Positions 21,451-34,593 of a DNA stretch of 64,000 nucleotides are shown one piece after another. The notes beneath the pieces were generated by a model. That model was given only the letters and a program-made list of their open reading frames with translations, had not been told where the DNA came from and made no database searches. A program made the position numbers and the translations under genes. This stretch comes from Lineus longissimus (Eukaryota > Nemertea > Pilidiophora > Heteronemertea > Lineidae): positions 12,963,001 through 13,027,000 of the forward strand of contig NC_088326.1 of NCBI RefSeq assembly GCF_910592395.1, read 5' to 3'. Each line of letters starts with the position of its first letter. Within the stretch, counting starts at the first letter, position 1.

Positions 21451-22020
21451 GTGAACCGCTTGTAGCCCAATCTTTTAAAATGGCCTGTTCGTTCTTAATC
21501 GAGGGACCAGTTTCTCTCATAAAACTTAGTTTTTCTCTTTTGGAAGCCTAAGAACCATCAGGTAATCATTTAGGGCCAATAAAAAAGAATATATATTAGA
21601 CGTTTTTTTAAAGTGTCACACGGCACAAGTGAGAACATGAACTGGATCTAAAACCAGTCTTTGTGCTTCCAGAAACGTTCATCCAACAAAACACTTTATG
21701 GTCCAATGTAGGCATTTTATCAGATCGGTCGAAACCGTTACTATGTAGGAATGTGCAACTCACCTGTGCAGTGTTTAGCCCGTAAATTTGATCAATGGCT
21801 AACTAGAAGCACTTCATTCACGAGGCCCATCCATGTGGAGGATGCTAAATATTTACAACCAAGAGCTGAATGTTGTTTGAATCCAACCGCGTGTTTACTT
21901 GTCCATAGATATCCAGAGCTGCTGTCAATACACTCATCACTTCGCAGGCCAGGGGTGAGCTATTTCTTCAAAGTATTTATTTTTATGATTCTGATTTTTT
22001 GCAGCTTTTGTAGAGGAATC

Positions 22021-22281
22021 ATGGCTAAATCAAAATCAGTAATACTTGCAACTATCTTTTTAATCTTTTTGTCGAGCACAGATTGCTGGGACCAAATATT
22101 CCTCTTCACGTTGATAACGATAGAACGTCAGTGTAGCAAAAATTCCGGTTCTAAAGAGCTTAAAAACATATCTACAGGTGCCTGTCATACATCCCCTGTT
22201 ATCGATGATAAACTTCTGGCAAGAAATTCACACTCCTGCCTTAAGATATTAAACGCATTTGTAACAGTCGGCGACGAATAG
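22021..22281 (+). CDS. Candidate small secreted protein, 86 residues
   Basis: The ATG at 22021 starts MAKSKSVILATIFLIFLSST, a good signal peptide, followed by a short polypeptide with four cysteines to the stop at 22279-22281. A good acceptor (GATTTTTTGCAG ending at 22004) sits 16 bases before the ATG, as expected for a 5' UTR intron. Either it is a single coding exon, or the coding part leaves through the donor-like ACAG-GTGCCT near 22180 in phase 1. No polyadenylation signal or second exon was found. No family is recognised. Confidence 0.35.
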   Translation: MAKSKSVILATIFLIFLSSTDCWDQIFLFTLITIERQCSKNSGSKELKNISTGACHTSPVIDDKLLARNSHSCLKILNAFVTVGDE

Positions 22282-22847
22282 GAATTGAGAAAAAAAACAC
22301 ACTCAATCTCCAGCAGACAGGCACGCCATTAGCTTAGAAAGGAAGCAAAAACTGTCGAGATTTCATCACACTTCAAAGAATCCCCGTCTTTGGGCGAGAG
22401 AAAAATACATCTTTCTAATTCCAGCTCCTTGAAGATGCAAGAATTTTAAAAAGGTATTTCTCGCTGACGAGAATTGCAATGAATTATGAATTCTAATAGC
22501 GTTGACTAAGATTGGTCGCTTCAATGCGACGTCTTAGGAGGCATAAGTCCGCAAATTGTTTTTGGTCTGCTATATGATGATGTGTTTCGAATGTGCACCA
22601 GTTTTTTAGTGTCTCTGGCGAACATCAGTGCCATTTTCGAGAATGTCTTAGTCATTGCTTTCTGATCGACTTATCATAGCTGCGCCGATCTGTTCACTAC
22701 AAAACGGTGTCTTTGGGACTCGGAGTTGATAAAGTCACGTCTCTGTAGTGTTTGGGGCATATTGCAGTATTGTTTCAGAGATACAGCGGTGATCATTGCC
22801 TTTTTGTTTTGGTAATAGGAGAAACGCTAGGAATACAAAAGTGCAGC

Positions 22848-22926
22848 GCAGTAGATGGCGTACAGTGGGTAATGAGCCCGACTCCTAACCGAAAAGCCTT
22901 CGGTTCGAGTCACTTTTGGTCGACCC
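22848..22926 (+). repeat. tRNA-derived SINE head
   Basis: TGGCGTACAGTGGGTAATGA resembles an A box and CGGTTCGAGTCAC a B box, with a short hairpin (CCGAAAAGCCTTCGG) between. The acceptor stem does not close, so it is a SINE-like relic and not a working tRNA gene. Confidence 0.5.
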
Positions 22927-23569
22927 ATTTCTTTACCGTTAGTTTTCGAAGGTTATGAGCGCTTTGTAGTTGCTCATTAGCATTCACCTTCAAGACTATA
23001 TGGGGTGACGAAGTGCTCTGACGAAGGATCATCCTATGGAATAGCGCATTAAGAAATCGAACGAAAACTTTTGAAAATATGACTTGTTATCTTTCACACT
23101 CAACTGATGAGCTCGACATGGAAAATGAAATCATGATATGTTTCGGAAAGATGATCACCAAACGATAAAAAGCTCTGGGGCAGTTAGCCTTCATCTTCTT
23201 CCAGCAAAGGAGCGAACAACTACGCGAACGGATAGGCCTATTACCTTACAATCAATGAGAACTGCACACTGATGAAAACTATGACATGAACATGATGAAA
23301 CCTCCTGACGTATGCAATTAATTGACGACGATGATGCAGGAAATTGAGCCAATTTCTTGCTTCGTCTTTTCCACGTCAAATGCAATGTGCAGATATTGCT
23401 GCATCGCGCTCTTAATTGGATTCCAGCAGAGACTCTATTGCGAGTTACAGTGCTGGCTCTCGCTGAATGGTAGTGTGCTGTTCGATGTTGCATGTCATTG
23501 TCAACATAAACTCAGATACTGGCGAATTGATCATATACATCAATACACTTTCATTATGACACGATACAA

Positions 23570-23690
23570 AAAGCGGGCTACATACGATTCACGAGGTCAC
23601 TTTTCACCCTCACGTCGTGTTTTCAAGCCTAAGTCAGTTAACTCGTGACAAGTGAAACATGACAAATGACAAAGTGATTCCATTATAACT
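23570..23690 (-). repeat. Family B repeat
   Basis: Short copy with GGGCTACATACGATTCACG, TTTTCAAGCCTAAGTCAGTT, AACTCGTGACAAGTG and a degraded end. Confidence 0.6.
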
Positions 23691-25557
23691 CCGGCCGAAG
23701 GGGTAGATGCACTAGCATAACGTTAGTGATGCTCATCATGTGTTGGAAGCATTCGAAAGACGTTCTGACACTTTCCAGAGAGAGTAATGAGTCGTCGGCA
23801 AGAGCGGGCTAAAAGATAGATGAGAAGCGGCCAAAGATCGCGATATGATGTACACCTCGTGCGTTACAAGCATTTGGAATGGCATTGCATGAATTCCCTG
23901 CCTAAGCATGTGCACTTCCTGTAATAGATACCGACTTTCTGTCTGCAAGATAGATGCTCATAGTCATATCCATCAACAGATTAAGCAGCTGCCACTTAAT
24001 TCGAAATTGATTGTTAAGAATAAAGCACAAGCATACATGTATACATACATCGTACACCTTATTTCATTAACGCTAGTTTTGTATCTAGTCAAACCAAATC
24101 CATTGCAAAAAGATGCACAAAGGTGATCTAGATGCATTAAACGCTGCACACAGGATTTCCTCTCTAAATGTGTTGCACTTCCTGCTGCAGCAATCACTTT
24201 GAGTGGCACCTCCCTTGATTAATTAATTAGATGAAATTGCAATAATGGGAAACCACGTCACTGTGACATTCTCTCTATATGAAGAAGCCGTTGCTATTTC
24301 TGGCGATCGAGGTTTGTTGACAGTGCGATGTACAGAATACATGGAATGCCATTAGTACCTTATGAAAAGTTCTGAATAGCCAAAAGAGGACATACTGTAT
24401 GATGTATAGAATATAGAAAACGTACTCTCATAACTATCACTGTAATCTACCAAGTGCAGCCAACTATTTCTAAAGGGGAAGCTATGGCATTTCTTTTGGA
24501 TTCGTGATTGAAAGAACCTACGGCGGTAACATCAGCATATTCTTCACTGAGAACAGCGGATAAACTTCTGGCGTCTAGGAAAAGTATGCCAGCTTCATAT
24601 GCTTGTTTGGATAATTGTACGAAATACATAGAATGAACGTTTGAATATCGCATGATAAGTTTGGAGATCGACTGGCGCTCTAACCACGTCTGTAATATTG
24701 TTGAAATGTTGCTAATCGGACAACTTCTGTTTTCAAAAGACATTAGGAATGCTTATCGCAAGTCTAGTATGTTATGTTTGGACTAACAGCAGGTCCGAGT
24801 TTGTGTAAGAAATACTGAGGTTTTAAGCGATAATGATTTGGAATGTTGGCTTGCGGAATAACGATACTGTTAATATGCTATAGCTATGCATCCGGAAGCT
24901 AGCAAAGCCGGTTTGAAGCCAAACAGACTTAACCACTTAGTCTTGCCTTCAAAGTGGAATTGGCGAGTCAGCCATTTCTTTTAGCTAATTCACCAGTGAA
25001 ACTTCATGTGGTCAAAAACAACTTTACATAAGGCTATTTTGAAATCAAGACACCTTCTCCATCGCACCATGTGTGTTGGTTTCTTCTGCTTCAAAAAGAC
25101 TTTGCAACGCTCCACGTGTTATTACGCAGCCTTCGTTAGAACATAACAGTACAAAGGTCTATCCCAGCCCGAGCTTAGAAGCTTTGATTGGCAGCAAAGT
25201 GGTTCAGGAGCTGCCTTATTGATTGATTAATGTATCATGCATTAGGAATGGTATTGTACTGTGGAATAATGATCCGTCCTGAATTCGAGCACGTTACGAA
25301 CGTGCTAATTGCTCTGGGTTCGTCTGAAGTGCTCATTACTCGAATTACTACTCAGTCAAGCTATTGAAACCTCGATCAGGTGTGATTCGTCAACAATAGC
25401 TACATATAGCATTTGTTTCAGCGTAGCGGAGATTCTATTCTTCTTCTTCAACACTGTAGATCGTTCGGAAACAAATCAAATGCAACGTGGCACATATAAT
25501 TGAGAACGTGTTGTCACACAGAGAGGAAAAGTCCATTGACTGTGTTACTTGGTATGT

Positions 25558-25578
25558 GGGGGGGGGGGGGGGGGGGGG
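25558..25578 (+). repeat. 21-base guanine homopolymer
   Basis: An uninterrupted G21 run. Similar G or C runs occur at 2000-2012, 8115-8132, 51165-51182, 53059-53073, 55834-55850 and 63657-63671, so long G/C runs are tolerated in this genome. Confidence 0.9.
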
Positions 25579-25911
25579 TTAGCAAGTGGACATCTCATGC
25601 GGCCTGGATATAAGCTCATTGAGGGTGGACGTTGACCTGGCGGAGTGGATTTGGCCACCCTAAATTCAAAAAATCTGCTCAATGGACTCTTCCACAGTAA
25701 AAAGTTGGAAAAGAATTCTCTCACTTAAGAGACTGTAACCTACAGTACTCATCGAATTGGCTTTTCTACAGAACAGTAATCTAATCTTGCTTGGCCACAT
25801 GAAAAAAACACATCCTATTCAAACCACGTTTCCTTCCAGTATTCACAGTTACTATCGATCTTGGTTTTTCTACTCAAGATCACAGTGGTGAATTTCTCGT
25901 CGCCTCGTTTT

Positions 25912-26363
25912 TTATTCCTTAGACGAAATATGATCTGCGTTACTTTGGTTCAATCGATGCAATTTCAATGCGGCTTCACTCTCGGTTAACGCGATATGAA
26001 ACTTTAAACCTGCACACTCTGTCGCCTTCTGGCACTTTTTCTGTATCAAATAATGAGATTTCTGAGCATTTGTGGTGACAATCCAATTCTTCATCACCAA
26101 ACGGGCTTCTCTGTCCTTTTTTCGTCTTTGTCCGTATTTGTCCAGTGTTTGATTTTTTCATCTGACGGAATATCAGATAACTTCCTGACTAAGTCACGTC
26201 TTAGGCTGCGTTCGCAAATCATTTGACGCAACGATGTCTGACCATATGTATTTGCGTTACAGCCCTTTACACAGCTACCGAAACCAAAATTATCGTCGTT
26301 GATAGAATCCGTATACAAAACCTTCATATGCACGTTTGTCATACCAAGGAACGTGAACATCAA
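25912..26363 (-). pseudogene. Possible broken coding remnant
   Basis: Two protein-like reverse-strand segments overlap around 26094-26100 in different frames. The upstream one (26363-26094) is rich in charged residues (for example RRDLVRKLSDIPSDEKIKHW). The downstream one (26100-25912) continues with similar composition to a stop. A single frameshift or an unseen intron would link them. No family is recognised, and chance is not excluded. Confidence 0.2.
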
Positions 26364-26563
26364 ACAAACAACACGTTAATAAGACAAATATTGATAACTT
26401 GCCTGAAGCACTTTCAGCGCAGCCAGTGGATGCATCGTTATCCAATTGTCTTGCCAGCTCCTAATTAAGTAATTGATGTTCCAGAAGATATTTTCCCTCG
26501 AGATGGGTAACATGAGTAATAGGCAAGAAGAGCCCCTGAGGGAGTGACGAATAGGAGCGGTAC

Positions 26564-26632
26564 TGATGAAGTAGCGCAGTGGAGGAGTGACTTGTGATCT
26601 AGGAAGATCATAGGTTCGAGTCTCTGTGACCA
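26564..26632 (+). repeat. tRNA-derived SINE head
   Basis: TAGCGCAGTGGAGGAGTGAC matches an A box region and AGGTTCGAGTCTC a B box. Between them TGATCT-AGG-AAGATCA can form an anticodon-like stem. The acceptor stem is missing. It is the best tRNA-like sequence in the window but is more likely a SINE. Confidence 0.55.
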
Positions 26633-28556
26633 CCACTCGGTACTTTAACTCGCCCAAAATGGCCAAGTGTATCACAGTGTGTGCTCATTGGTTCCTAGAG
26701 AAAGGATTCTGGATTAAGTTTGGGAATGATTGTATTGGTTTGAGATAGTATAGTTCTACAGTTTCAACACGCAGCATGATTAGGTCTTGCGTTCAGTCTC
26801 TTTTCATTCCATATCATTTATTGCTATACGATGTGTATGATGCTACTAGTTCTCTAGTCGCAGCTGTAGCTTTACTGGAGATTTCCTCCCCATAGGAAAG
26901 ATACTTATCAACATGGAAACCTTACAAAAGTCGGAATCCCTGATTACAGGATATAAAAACGTTCGCTGAAGCTATTGGGTCCTGATTAAAACTTGTAACG
27001 GAAAATGCTGCAGGGACAATTTGTCGTCGTGAATTGTGCTGATTGAGTTGCCAGGTGTCTGGTTGTGTTTGGGTATGAGGTCCGATGATTGATAATATGT
27101 TGAGAGGAGTTTTGATTGCACTAGTTTGGAGCGTGTGGTGCAAGAAATTGCTCGCTGTTCTCAGGGCCCAGCTCCTTTCTGACTCGCTCGTCCACAGTCT
27201 TTTCGTTCTGATACGTTGCGAGTGAAAACACAAACCGTATGTAAATTTAACCGATTGGCCTGCATGAGGCATTGGCTCGGATAGCTTGAAGTCTCACATC
27301 CAATCTCACGATCATTCTGTGCCGGAAAAAAACCGAATCGGATCGCAAAATGACTCAGTTAATAGCCTTATCGACATCAGCTGCTGGAAAGCTCTTTGCT
27401 TCTCCGAGAGTAGACCATGGTTGAGGGAACCCATCAACAAGGATTATCATTGATGTGACTGCTAGAGTAGGCGAAGTAGGAAGCAGTGGAAACCAAGCGA
27501 ACCAACATCCGAAGTATTTCTATTTTGAATGTTTGATGGAGACGAGTAGGTTGTGATGCTGTCTTCACGGTTGCCGTGGCGGATGATTGTTATCGTCGTT
27601 ACGGAGAAGTCGAAAGTTTCGTGTATGATTCTTAGTAAAGAACCTTGTAACGATGTTGCCTGCACATGTACGCAAAACTGGGTAGGATCTTAACTAAGAA
27701 GCTTTTGAAAAGAGAATATCATTTTATCTTAAACATAAGACTCGGGGAGGGAACATCCTGGTAAAGGTACAAAGCTTTTACAAGCCATCAGTGTTCACTT
27801 TATCACGACAGCTCGATTATAACTCAGCTCTAACGAATTATTCAACACGGAATTGATAAAAATCGCATCGAGGAGCCATTAGCCTTCAGTCCATCAAATA
27901 TTCATTCGAGATCTCTGTCAATTATTAAGCGCAATGCGGCTGGTAATGTTCACGTTCGCGCTTCTGTGTTTTGATGATGTCGTTTGAGTTAGAACAAGGT
28001 GACAACAGAGTCAAATGTTCCTTATCCACCATCAAATCAATCCACAAATTGTATTTTCTTTGACTGTGAAAATGTACCAAGATGTTTATGTAACTTCAAC
28101 AATAGGCCTAGCTGAGCTCCGTGATCATTACTGTAGTAGGAAAGGCATCAATGCATATTCTAATATAGAGCTTTATAACCCGGTGCTTTTAAATTTATTT
28201 CCAAGTCTAATGTGAAACCAGAAGTACTTGCCAAGCTGTGTTTCGAAGATTCAAACTTTAAACAGCTAATGAAGCTTCTTACCAAGGGGTCACGAGCAGT
28301 GAGTGAACTTAGCTGTTTGTTGATTTCAGCTACTGTACATGTACCCGTTTTTGAAATCGACAAAATCGGCATGATATAATAAGCAAGTGTCAAAGCTGCG
28401 ATAATATTATTGTGGGCCAACAGTGGCTTTATACCAGTGAATTCCTCCCTCCCCAATAACCTTTCGTTGTCCATTCGCGAAATGGGACAAAAAAGCGAAG
28501 GTTAGAATAATATTATGACAGAGCGGTCCTCACGGACAACTTTTAGTGGTCATTTG

Positions 28557-28690
28557 CAGTATTTACCTAACCCCAGGTAACGTAAAAACCCTCTGATAAA
28601 ACACACCCAGCAGGAGATTGGATGGTGTGGTTGGTAGTGGGATTCAATTAGGGTTGTACGCAAACGATGCCGCGAAACGCAAAGAAATGG
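28557..28690 (+). repeat. Old duplicated block, copy 1
   Basis: It shares CAGTATTT, AACGTAA, AGATTGGA, GTGGGAT and ATTAGGGTTGTACGCAAA, in the same order and spacing, with 29258-29372. The function is unknown. Confidence 0.5.
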
Positions 28691-29257
28691 CGGGATGTCA
28701 AGGTTACCAATTGGCAATGGCATTGCGCGGATCAGAACCGTTCTATACACCTTTTCAGAAATGGGGCGCTGAGTGTCCGAAATAGTGATGTCATAAGGGG
28801 AAACTAGGCCTTATGGTGGAGGGACAAAGGAGATAGTCATGGTTGACCAACACACTTGAATGCCTTTAATGAGGGACAAGGGGGAAAAAGTTAGTTCCAA
28901 TGCAAGCCACCAATTTCGGGAAGCATGTATTGGTCGAGATATTCAAAGTAAAGAGAACCAGTTTGAAAGGAATTTTAAAGTATCGTGGTATAAGATCGTG
29001 TATAAAAGGAACCCAGACCATCTCTGCATGTAGAATTGACTTCTCATTTATCTTCTTTTGGTTTCAAGTCAAACAGACTAAACAATGAAGCGATATTGAC
29101 AACATTTGCCACGGGTTCGTTCTTTCGAGTTGTACACCGTTCTTGAGGTCAACGGTAGCGAAAAGGTTGATAATTTACATCCATCAGAGTGACGGGTACC
29201 TTTCCAATACAAGGGCAAGGGGACTATTACTGGTGCTGCTTATTGTAAATGGTCTTG

Positions 29258-29372
29258 CTCAGTATTTGCCTTACTCCACTCAAGGCAACGTAATAAGTAA
29301 TATGCCTATCAGACGATTGGAAGCTTTGGGCAGTGGTGGGATAAGATTAGGGTTGTACGCAAATATATTCAA
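29258..29372 (+). repeat. Old duplicated block, copy 2
   Basis: Partner of 28557-28690, about 700 bases downstream and in the same orientation. The best-conserved part is ATTAGGGTTGTACGCAAA. Confidence 0.5.
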
Positions 29373-29884
29373 GAAAGAAATTAATCTGGTGAATTGCAGA
29401 GCCACGAATTCTTTCAGCCAATACGGTTACCTGTGGCCTTCATAGAACGTCTCTGTGTGGTCGAAAGGTAACGTCAATGCGATCAACTGTGGAAAGCAGC
29501 TTGAGAAAGGCATTTTTTCATCTCGGAGTGATATAAATCATATTCACCGTCATTAAATGTATATCTTTTTCGGAAAAAGATGCGTCTAGCCACCACGCCA
29601 TTAGCAATCCAGTCACTCTCTATTAATTTCAATACCAAGTGGCTTAGCGAAACGCCAGAATCTAATTTCCGTCTGTTCCCGGTCAATTATAAGCCGCTTT
29701 GAGAAGACCCCATGTCACAGCAGTGGTCGACTTCAAAATGAATAAATGTAATTACTGGGCTACAACGCCAGCTGATACGTCCATTGTCACCAATTAATGA
29801 GGTCATCTGGGTCAAACTGTTGGTGAGTAATTAATCCAAAGTCGCGATTTACTAAGAACAGCACAAACATCGAAACTCACCCTC

Positions 29885-30110
29885 TCAAAATCATGGTTTG
29901 ACCAATGTAAACAGACACCAAGCACCGGTTTACATAAGATTCAAATTGTCCCGGTTTACATAAGATTCAAATTGTCCGTTGTTTTCACTAGTCAAATCTC
30001 ACTTGTCACACGCACGTTCGTTTGGCTGGAAAACACGTCACGGAAGAATTATATGTGTCCGCTTTTTGAAAATGACTTGTTCTTTCTGAAGAGACACGTT
30101 TCAAGTCGCA
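29885..30110 (-). repeat. Family B repeat with an internal 27-bp tandem duplication
   Basis: CGGTTTACATAAGATTCAAA occurs twice in tandem (about 29926 and 29953). TCTCACTTGTCAC and a GACACGTTTCAAG end follow. The duplicated part is the family B terminus. Confidence 0.6.
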
Positions 30111-30608
30111 ACGTGAACTCCCCAACCCAGCCTTTTCTGCGGAGACCCAGAATAGCATACAGCCGCCTCGATACTATAATATAGTATGATGTCTTTCGAA
30201 TCCAAGTGTCTCGCCTAATTTATTTCTAATCACAGTTCAATTTAGACGACAGGTTATCATTCCCGCGGGGTTTGAGCGCTGTGAATGGTGATGATTGTAT
30301 TTCAAGACTGGAACATTGCAAGCTATACCTTTTCAAATAAAACACGCACGCAAGAAACTGTGGGTACTGTTTGGTGTTATTAGTTTGTATCAGAGAGTAT
30401 GGGTCTATCTATACATAGGGCAATCATATTCTCATGTCGAAAGAAAGAAAAATCAAAGTTTTAAGTTGAAAAGATCCGTCTTTCATCACTCTTGCCGCTC
30501 AGTGATTTGATCCTGACAACCCCCATCAATTTACGTGAGGTTCTATGTCACAGTTGCCGGTGCTACAATCGGTATGCTAACCATATTCACGGAACATTTC
30601 ATAGCAAT

Positions 30609-31380
30609 CCCCTAAGGGTGTTTGCACTATCTCTGCCGATCCGTCCTTGCCCACCCGATTGTCCATATCTCATCGGCGTTCAGACAGCCCGGGGCTTTGG
30701 TCAACGCTGCGTTTTCCCTGCGGACATGTCGAGGCAGTGTGAAGGCATCACTCACCGGTGTGCACCACTTCCGATGAAACACTTGCAATGCTACCAGTAT
30801 TCGCTGTGTAAGATTTGCAAACAACCCTTAAAGGGTTGACCACATTGAAGGCAACCATTTTGGTTCAAACTTGAAAACCAACAAGAATTTCGTCAAAATG
30901 AAATCAATGTCCGTTTAAATTTTGGAGGCTGTTCTCAGCAAAACAAAAACAGACGCCCACCTTTGAAATTGGCATTAACTTCATTCCTGAAGAGTTCTAG
31001 TTGCTGTGGAATGTCAAGTTCTACCCAAAATGGTGGTGACTATGATCAACCCTTAAGGCTGGTTGCATTATCTCAGCCGTGTTTGCCCACTCGCCGCTGT
31101 CATTCCTGCAGTGCTTGAGACAGCCTAGGGCGATCCACATGTACCGTACGTAGCAGGCATTGTGTACTGGTGTGCACAGCCACTGCCTCCGAATCCATTA
31201 TCCGTGAAACTCTCCCTCTCATCTCATTCACAGTGCTGCATTGGTCAACAATCCCCCCACGGGGTTGCTGCATTATCTCAACCCTGCTTGCCCATTTGCT
31301 CACTAACACGCCTGCAGTGATTCATCTATCCGGGGCTAAGGTCAGTCGCATTGAAAGCTATCCCCACGGTCCGAACTCCA
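30609..31380 (+). repeat. Three degenerate direct repeats
   Basis: Similar blocks begin near 30609, 31050 and 31252. Each starts with a CCCTAAGGGTG-like step, then TTGCA-TATCTC, then TGCCCA, and later GTGTGCAC or GGGGCT-GGTCA. Divergence is high. No coding frame is kept across the three. Confidence 0.4.
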
Positions 31381-33469
31381 CTGTGCCATACATTGTTATG
31401 CTTCTCCTATTATCGCTGGTACAAAGCATGTCAGAGTCAATCTCATCAATAGCAATGAATGGGCGATCATGTCCGAGAGTGATGAATTCTGTGGTACACT
31501 GGCTGGCAAATTGTTCGAAATGAACGAATTGGATATCTGGCTGGGTTTTGGCCTACCTTTTAACCATTTTTTTCATATTTCCGTTCTTCTCTGTGATTGG
31601 AGGGCCAAAGGTGGATTTAGCCATGCAGGTAACATATCTGATGTTAGCTGCATGATTCACCTTGTAAACTGAGGTTCCGATGATAACAATTGACCGGGTT
31701 GAGACCGGGCTCAGACGTGTCAGATGGGGTGGCAGGTAGTGTTGCCTTCGCCTGTCCATGGCCTGTCTGTAGGATTGGTACAAGTGTCCATTGAACAAGA
31801 ACCAAGCATCTGCTACTATCGTGTGTAAAACATACCAACACAACAACATTCATAGTTTTACAAATGTTTACTGGTTAAAATTTAGATGTGTTGTGTGCTC
31901 TTCCACTTAAATTGGCAAAATATTCGATGCGTGAACACTTCAAAATGCAGGCAACTGACACTGTGTCAGTGATGTATGTGTTTTTAAGTAGATTGAAATG
32001 ACATGCATGTTTTCTTAACAATCCAGTACTTGGTTTTAACCTTAAGCATGGTCGTGAGTAGGTCGTGTGCATGCACCTGTCTGCATTTCTATGTGCGGAT
32101 TGTATCCAGCATGCCTAGGTGTACATTATAGTACATCTGGTAGTACATACATAGCTAAACTATTTCATTTTCACCGAAATATTTTCATTTTTACCGCAAT
32201 ATTATTGTTTTGAAATGGTCAGAATAACTTTAAGTTAGTGAACAACTCACTTTTTGGAAAGACACGCGAGAATTTTTTTCCAAGGATTGCATAAAAAGTA
32301 ACAGAAGTTCGTTCTAAGATGCAATTTGGAGATTTTGCAAGATTGATTGTATAAATCAGAATTATAGGTCAGTGAAACGTGATCTGGTTACATTCCTGAG
32401 GTCAACTGATAACGTTAAGCCAGAACAATATGAAAACATTGCTTTCCTAAAAACACTACCATTTCACTGAACACGCTCTTACAGGTTTGCCATTATTGCT
32501 GAATGACTGTCATGCTATTCCAGCCAAGCACCATCGTCAATCAAGGGACAAGAGAAAGATCCCTATCATTAGCCTGCCATTAGCTTGCTCTTAGTCTAAG
32601 AGTGCGATGATTTATCAATGCTGAGAGGTTCTGACACCATATCTGGCAATTAGTTGGTGGAGTGGGTTGGATTGGATAGGGTGCTGGCCCACGGCTTCGA
32701 GTAGTGCGGGAAGGTCACATTGGTTTCTACGATCAGCTTGTTAAATCAGCCAGAAAACCAAGGGCATTTCGTTCCTCCTCTCAGAGTCCTCGAGCCGACA
32801 TGGCTTATGTTTGCCTTTATCTATGTCTTTATCTCCCTTAACCTGACTCCTTATCAAAGAATCTGTCTTTTTCGATCAATGATATACACAGACTTTGAGA
32901 ATTTGAGACAAAAACGCCAATAAGCTTTCATCAAAGAACCAACAAACCTTCGTTTACGGGTTGATATGGTCTGGACTCTAAAAACAAGTCATGAATACTA
33001 GACTCGGTTGTGTCAATATCAGCAACAAAATCTTCAACACGAAATCAACAGTACCGTTGTAGGTATTCCACCCGTAATGAGAGAGACTCCAGCTCTAGAC
33101 TATGCAAGTCCGCACTCGTTTCAATGGCATATCACGGCAGGATTAATTGATGAAATATCAGCGATGCCAGTTATAAATGTCAAGATTTCCCCTCTCAAGT
33201 ATGTGACAAGTGTGCTGTTAAGGAGAATGTCGTTGACTGAATTATTTATCAACCATTTGATATGCTGTTGAGACATACAATAAACAGTACCGGTCTCGTT
33301 TATTGGTGGTGTGCTGAGCTGAGCATTCGTCTACTTCTACTGAGCTAACATGATTGTAATGTAAGTTAATACGTCCTTAACCATGTCAACATTCTGAACG
33401 TGATGTATGCTCTTACGTCCTTCATTACCTTCATTTGCCATTGCTGGTTAAGATCTCCTTCCCTAGAAA

Positions 33470-33542
33470 CTGTTCCGTGGGAGTCGATGGTTTCAAGATT
33501 TGTCCTGTTGACGCTTTGATAAGGCAGTTGAACAATAGACTA
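33470..33542 (+). repeat. Family A fragment
   Basis: Only GGGAGTCGATGGTTTCAAG to CTTTGATAAGGCAGTTGAAC remains. The GTGCGAGCGGG half is missing. Confidence 0.6.
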
Positions 33543-33919
33543 AAAACGTCGGGGACAAAAAGAGGGGGAGATCCGTAATATCGTATAAAGTATTGTTGAT
33601 TCATACAATGTTGAATCAAACTCAGAGTAAAATAGCTGTCAAGCAGTAGTCTTGCAGAAGGTCACTCGAAATGCATAGCCACATGTGCCTGATAGATATG
33701 TGTATCGTGCTGAAGCATGAACGAGTGGTGTTTGCGACAACAGTGTACCTGAAAGTCTGGTGTCGACCTTTTCCAGTACTTGCTGGCGGATGCTGATTAA
33801 CATGAAAGTCGCAGGGGCTAAATGATCTTCAGCAGTATAACAATCATTTTTTGATTAGAAGAGGAACTTCATTTGACAATGTTTCAAATACGAAGACAGA
33901 AAAAGAAGCAATTCACATA

Positions 33920-33992
33920 TAAAAATGAATGTACTTCTGATTCACTTCAAACGGATATAAATGTTCTGCTGATTCACTTCAAACGGATTTGA
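33920..33992 (+). repeat. Short tandem duplication
   Basis: CTGATTCACTTCAAACGGAT occurs twice, about 33 bases apart, each after an AATGT-CT step. Confidence 0.7.
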
Positions 33993-34593
33993 ACTTCAAG
34001 ACATTCCGGATATTGACATTGTGTTTGAAGAAAATACGTACGGCACTCTTAAGATTGATACTAGATGCTGTCGCTGAATCGATTTCCCTTAAAGATGGCA
34101 GATGGCCTTTGTCACATCTGACAGTTTCCTTGGATGGATGGTTATCTGAGTCTACATCGACATAAGAACGGGTATCGTGAGCCCAAATTGATATTAGATG
34201 TCAATATCCGGTTTTATCCAGGCCCGCTGGTGAGCTGTTAGCGGCAAGACTGGTATTGCAAATGGAAGACTGGTATTGCCTGATAGTACTCAATAATACC
34301 CGCTAGCATGAAATCACCATTACGGACAGGAATGATGGGAAGGCTATTTATCACCCAAGATTTGTGGGGATCATTTATCAGGGCCCGTGTGTAGCTGATC
34401 AACATCCTCGCCATCTTCTAGGTGTGAGTGATGAGGAAATTCCATTTAGAGTGTTCAGTAAGGTACTGCTTAATCATAGAATGATTTGTTACTGTGCACT
34501 CACTGGATTTTTTGCACTTGTTTAAGAACATCCTCAGAAAGATTTCGTTAACATGACCTTACATCACGCGAACAGATTTTGTTGTTGTGATGT

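Larger units (their letters stand above)
11690..22000. other. Intergenic stretch with repeats, no assembled gene
   Basis: It contains a TIR element, family A and B copies, an old inverted or hairpin-rich repeat (14140-14290) and a polypyrimidine tract (16470-16535). The longest open segments were checked (13964-14287 minus, 17492-17839 minus, 20581-20868 plus, 20881-21162 plus). They lack convincing splice partners or motifs. The stretch 18480-21200 is A+T-rich and otherwise featureless. Confidence 0.5.
22290..34590. other. Intergenic stretch with repeats, no assembled gene
   Basis: It holds two tRNA-like SINE relics, two family B copies, one family A fragment, a 21-base G run and old duplicated blocks (28557/29258, and 30609/31050/31252). 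Open segments at 24447-24743 minus, 25912-26363 minus, 26922-27272 minus and 33008-33271 plus look protein-like but could not be tied to splice sites or families. Confidence 0.45.

Noticed and set aside
21751-22281. One 176-residue protein
   Set aside because: The first half is not protein-like, and a splice acceptor plus signal peptide in the middle make the internal ATG at 22021 the better start.
26564-26632. Functional tRNA gene
   Set aside because: A and B boxes are present but no 7-base acceptor stem closes, and similar degenerate copies occur elsewhere, as expected for SINEs.
26922-27272. Reverse-strand 116-codon frame as a gene
   Set aside because: No acceptor, donor, signal peptide or motif was seen, and composition alone is not enough.
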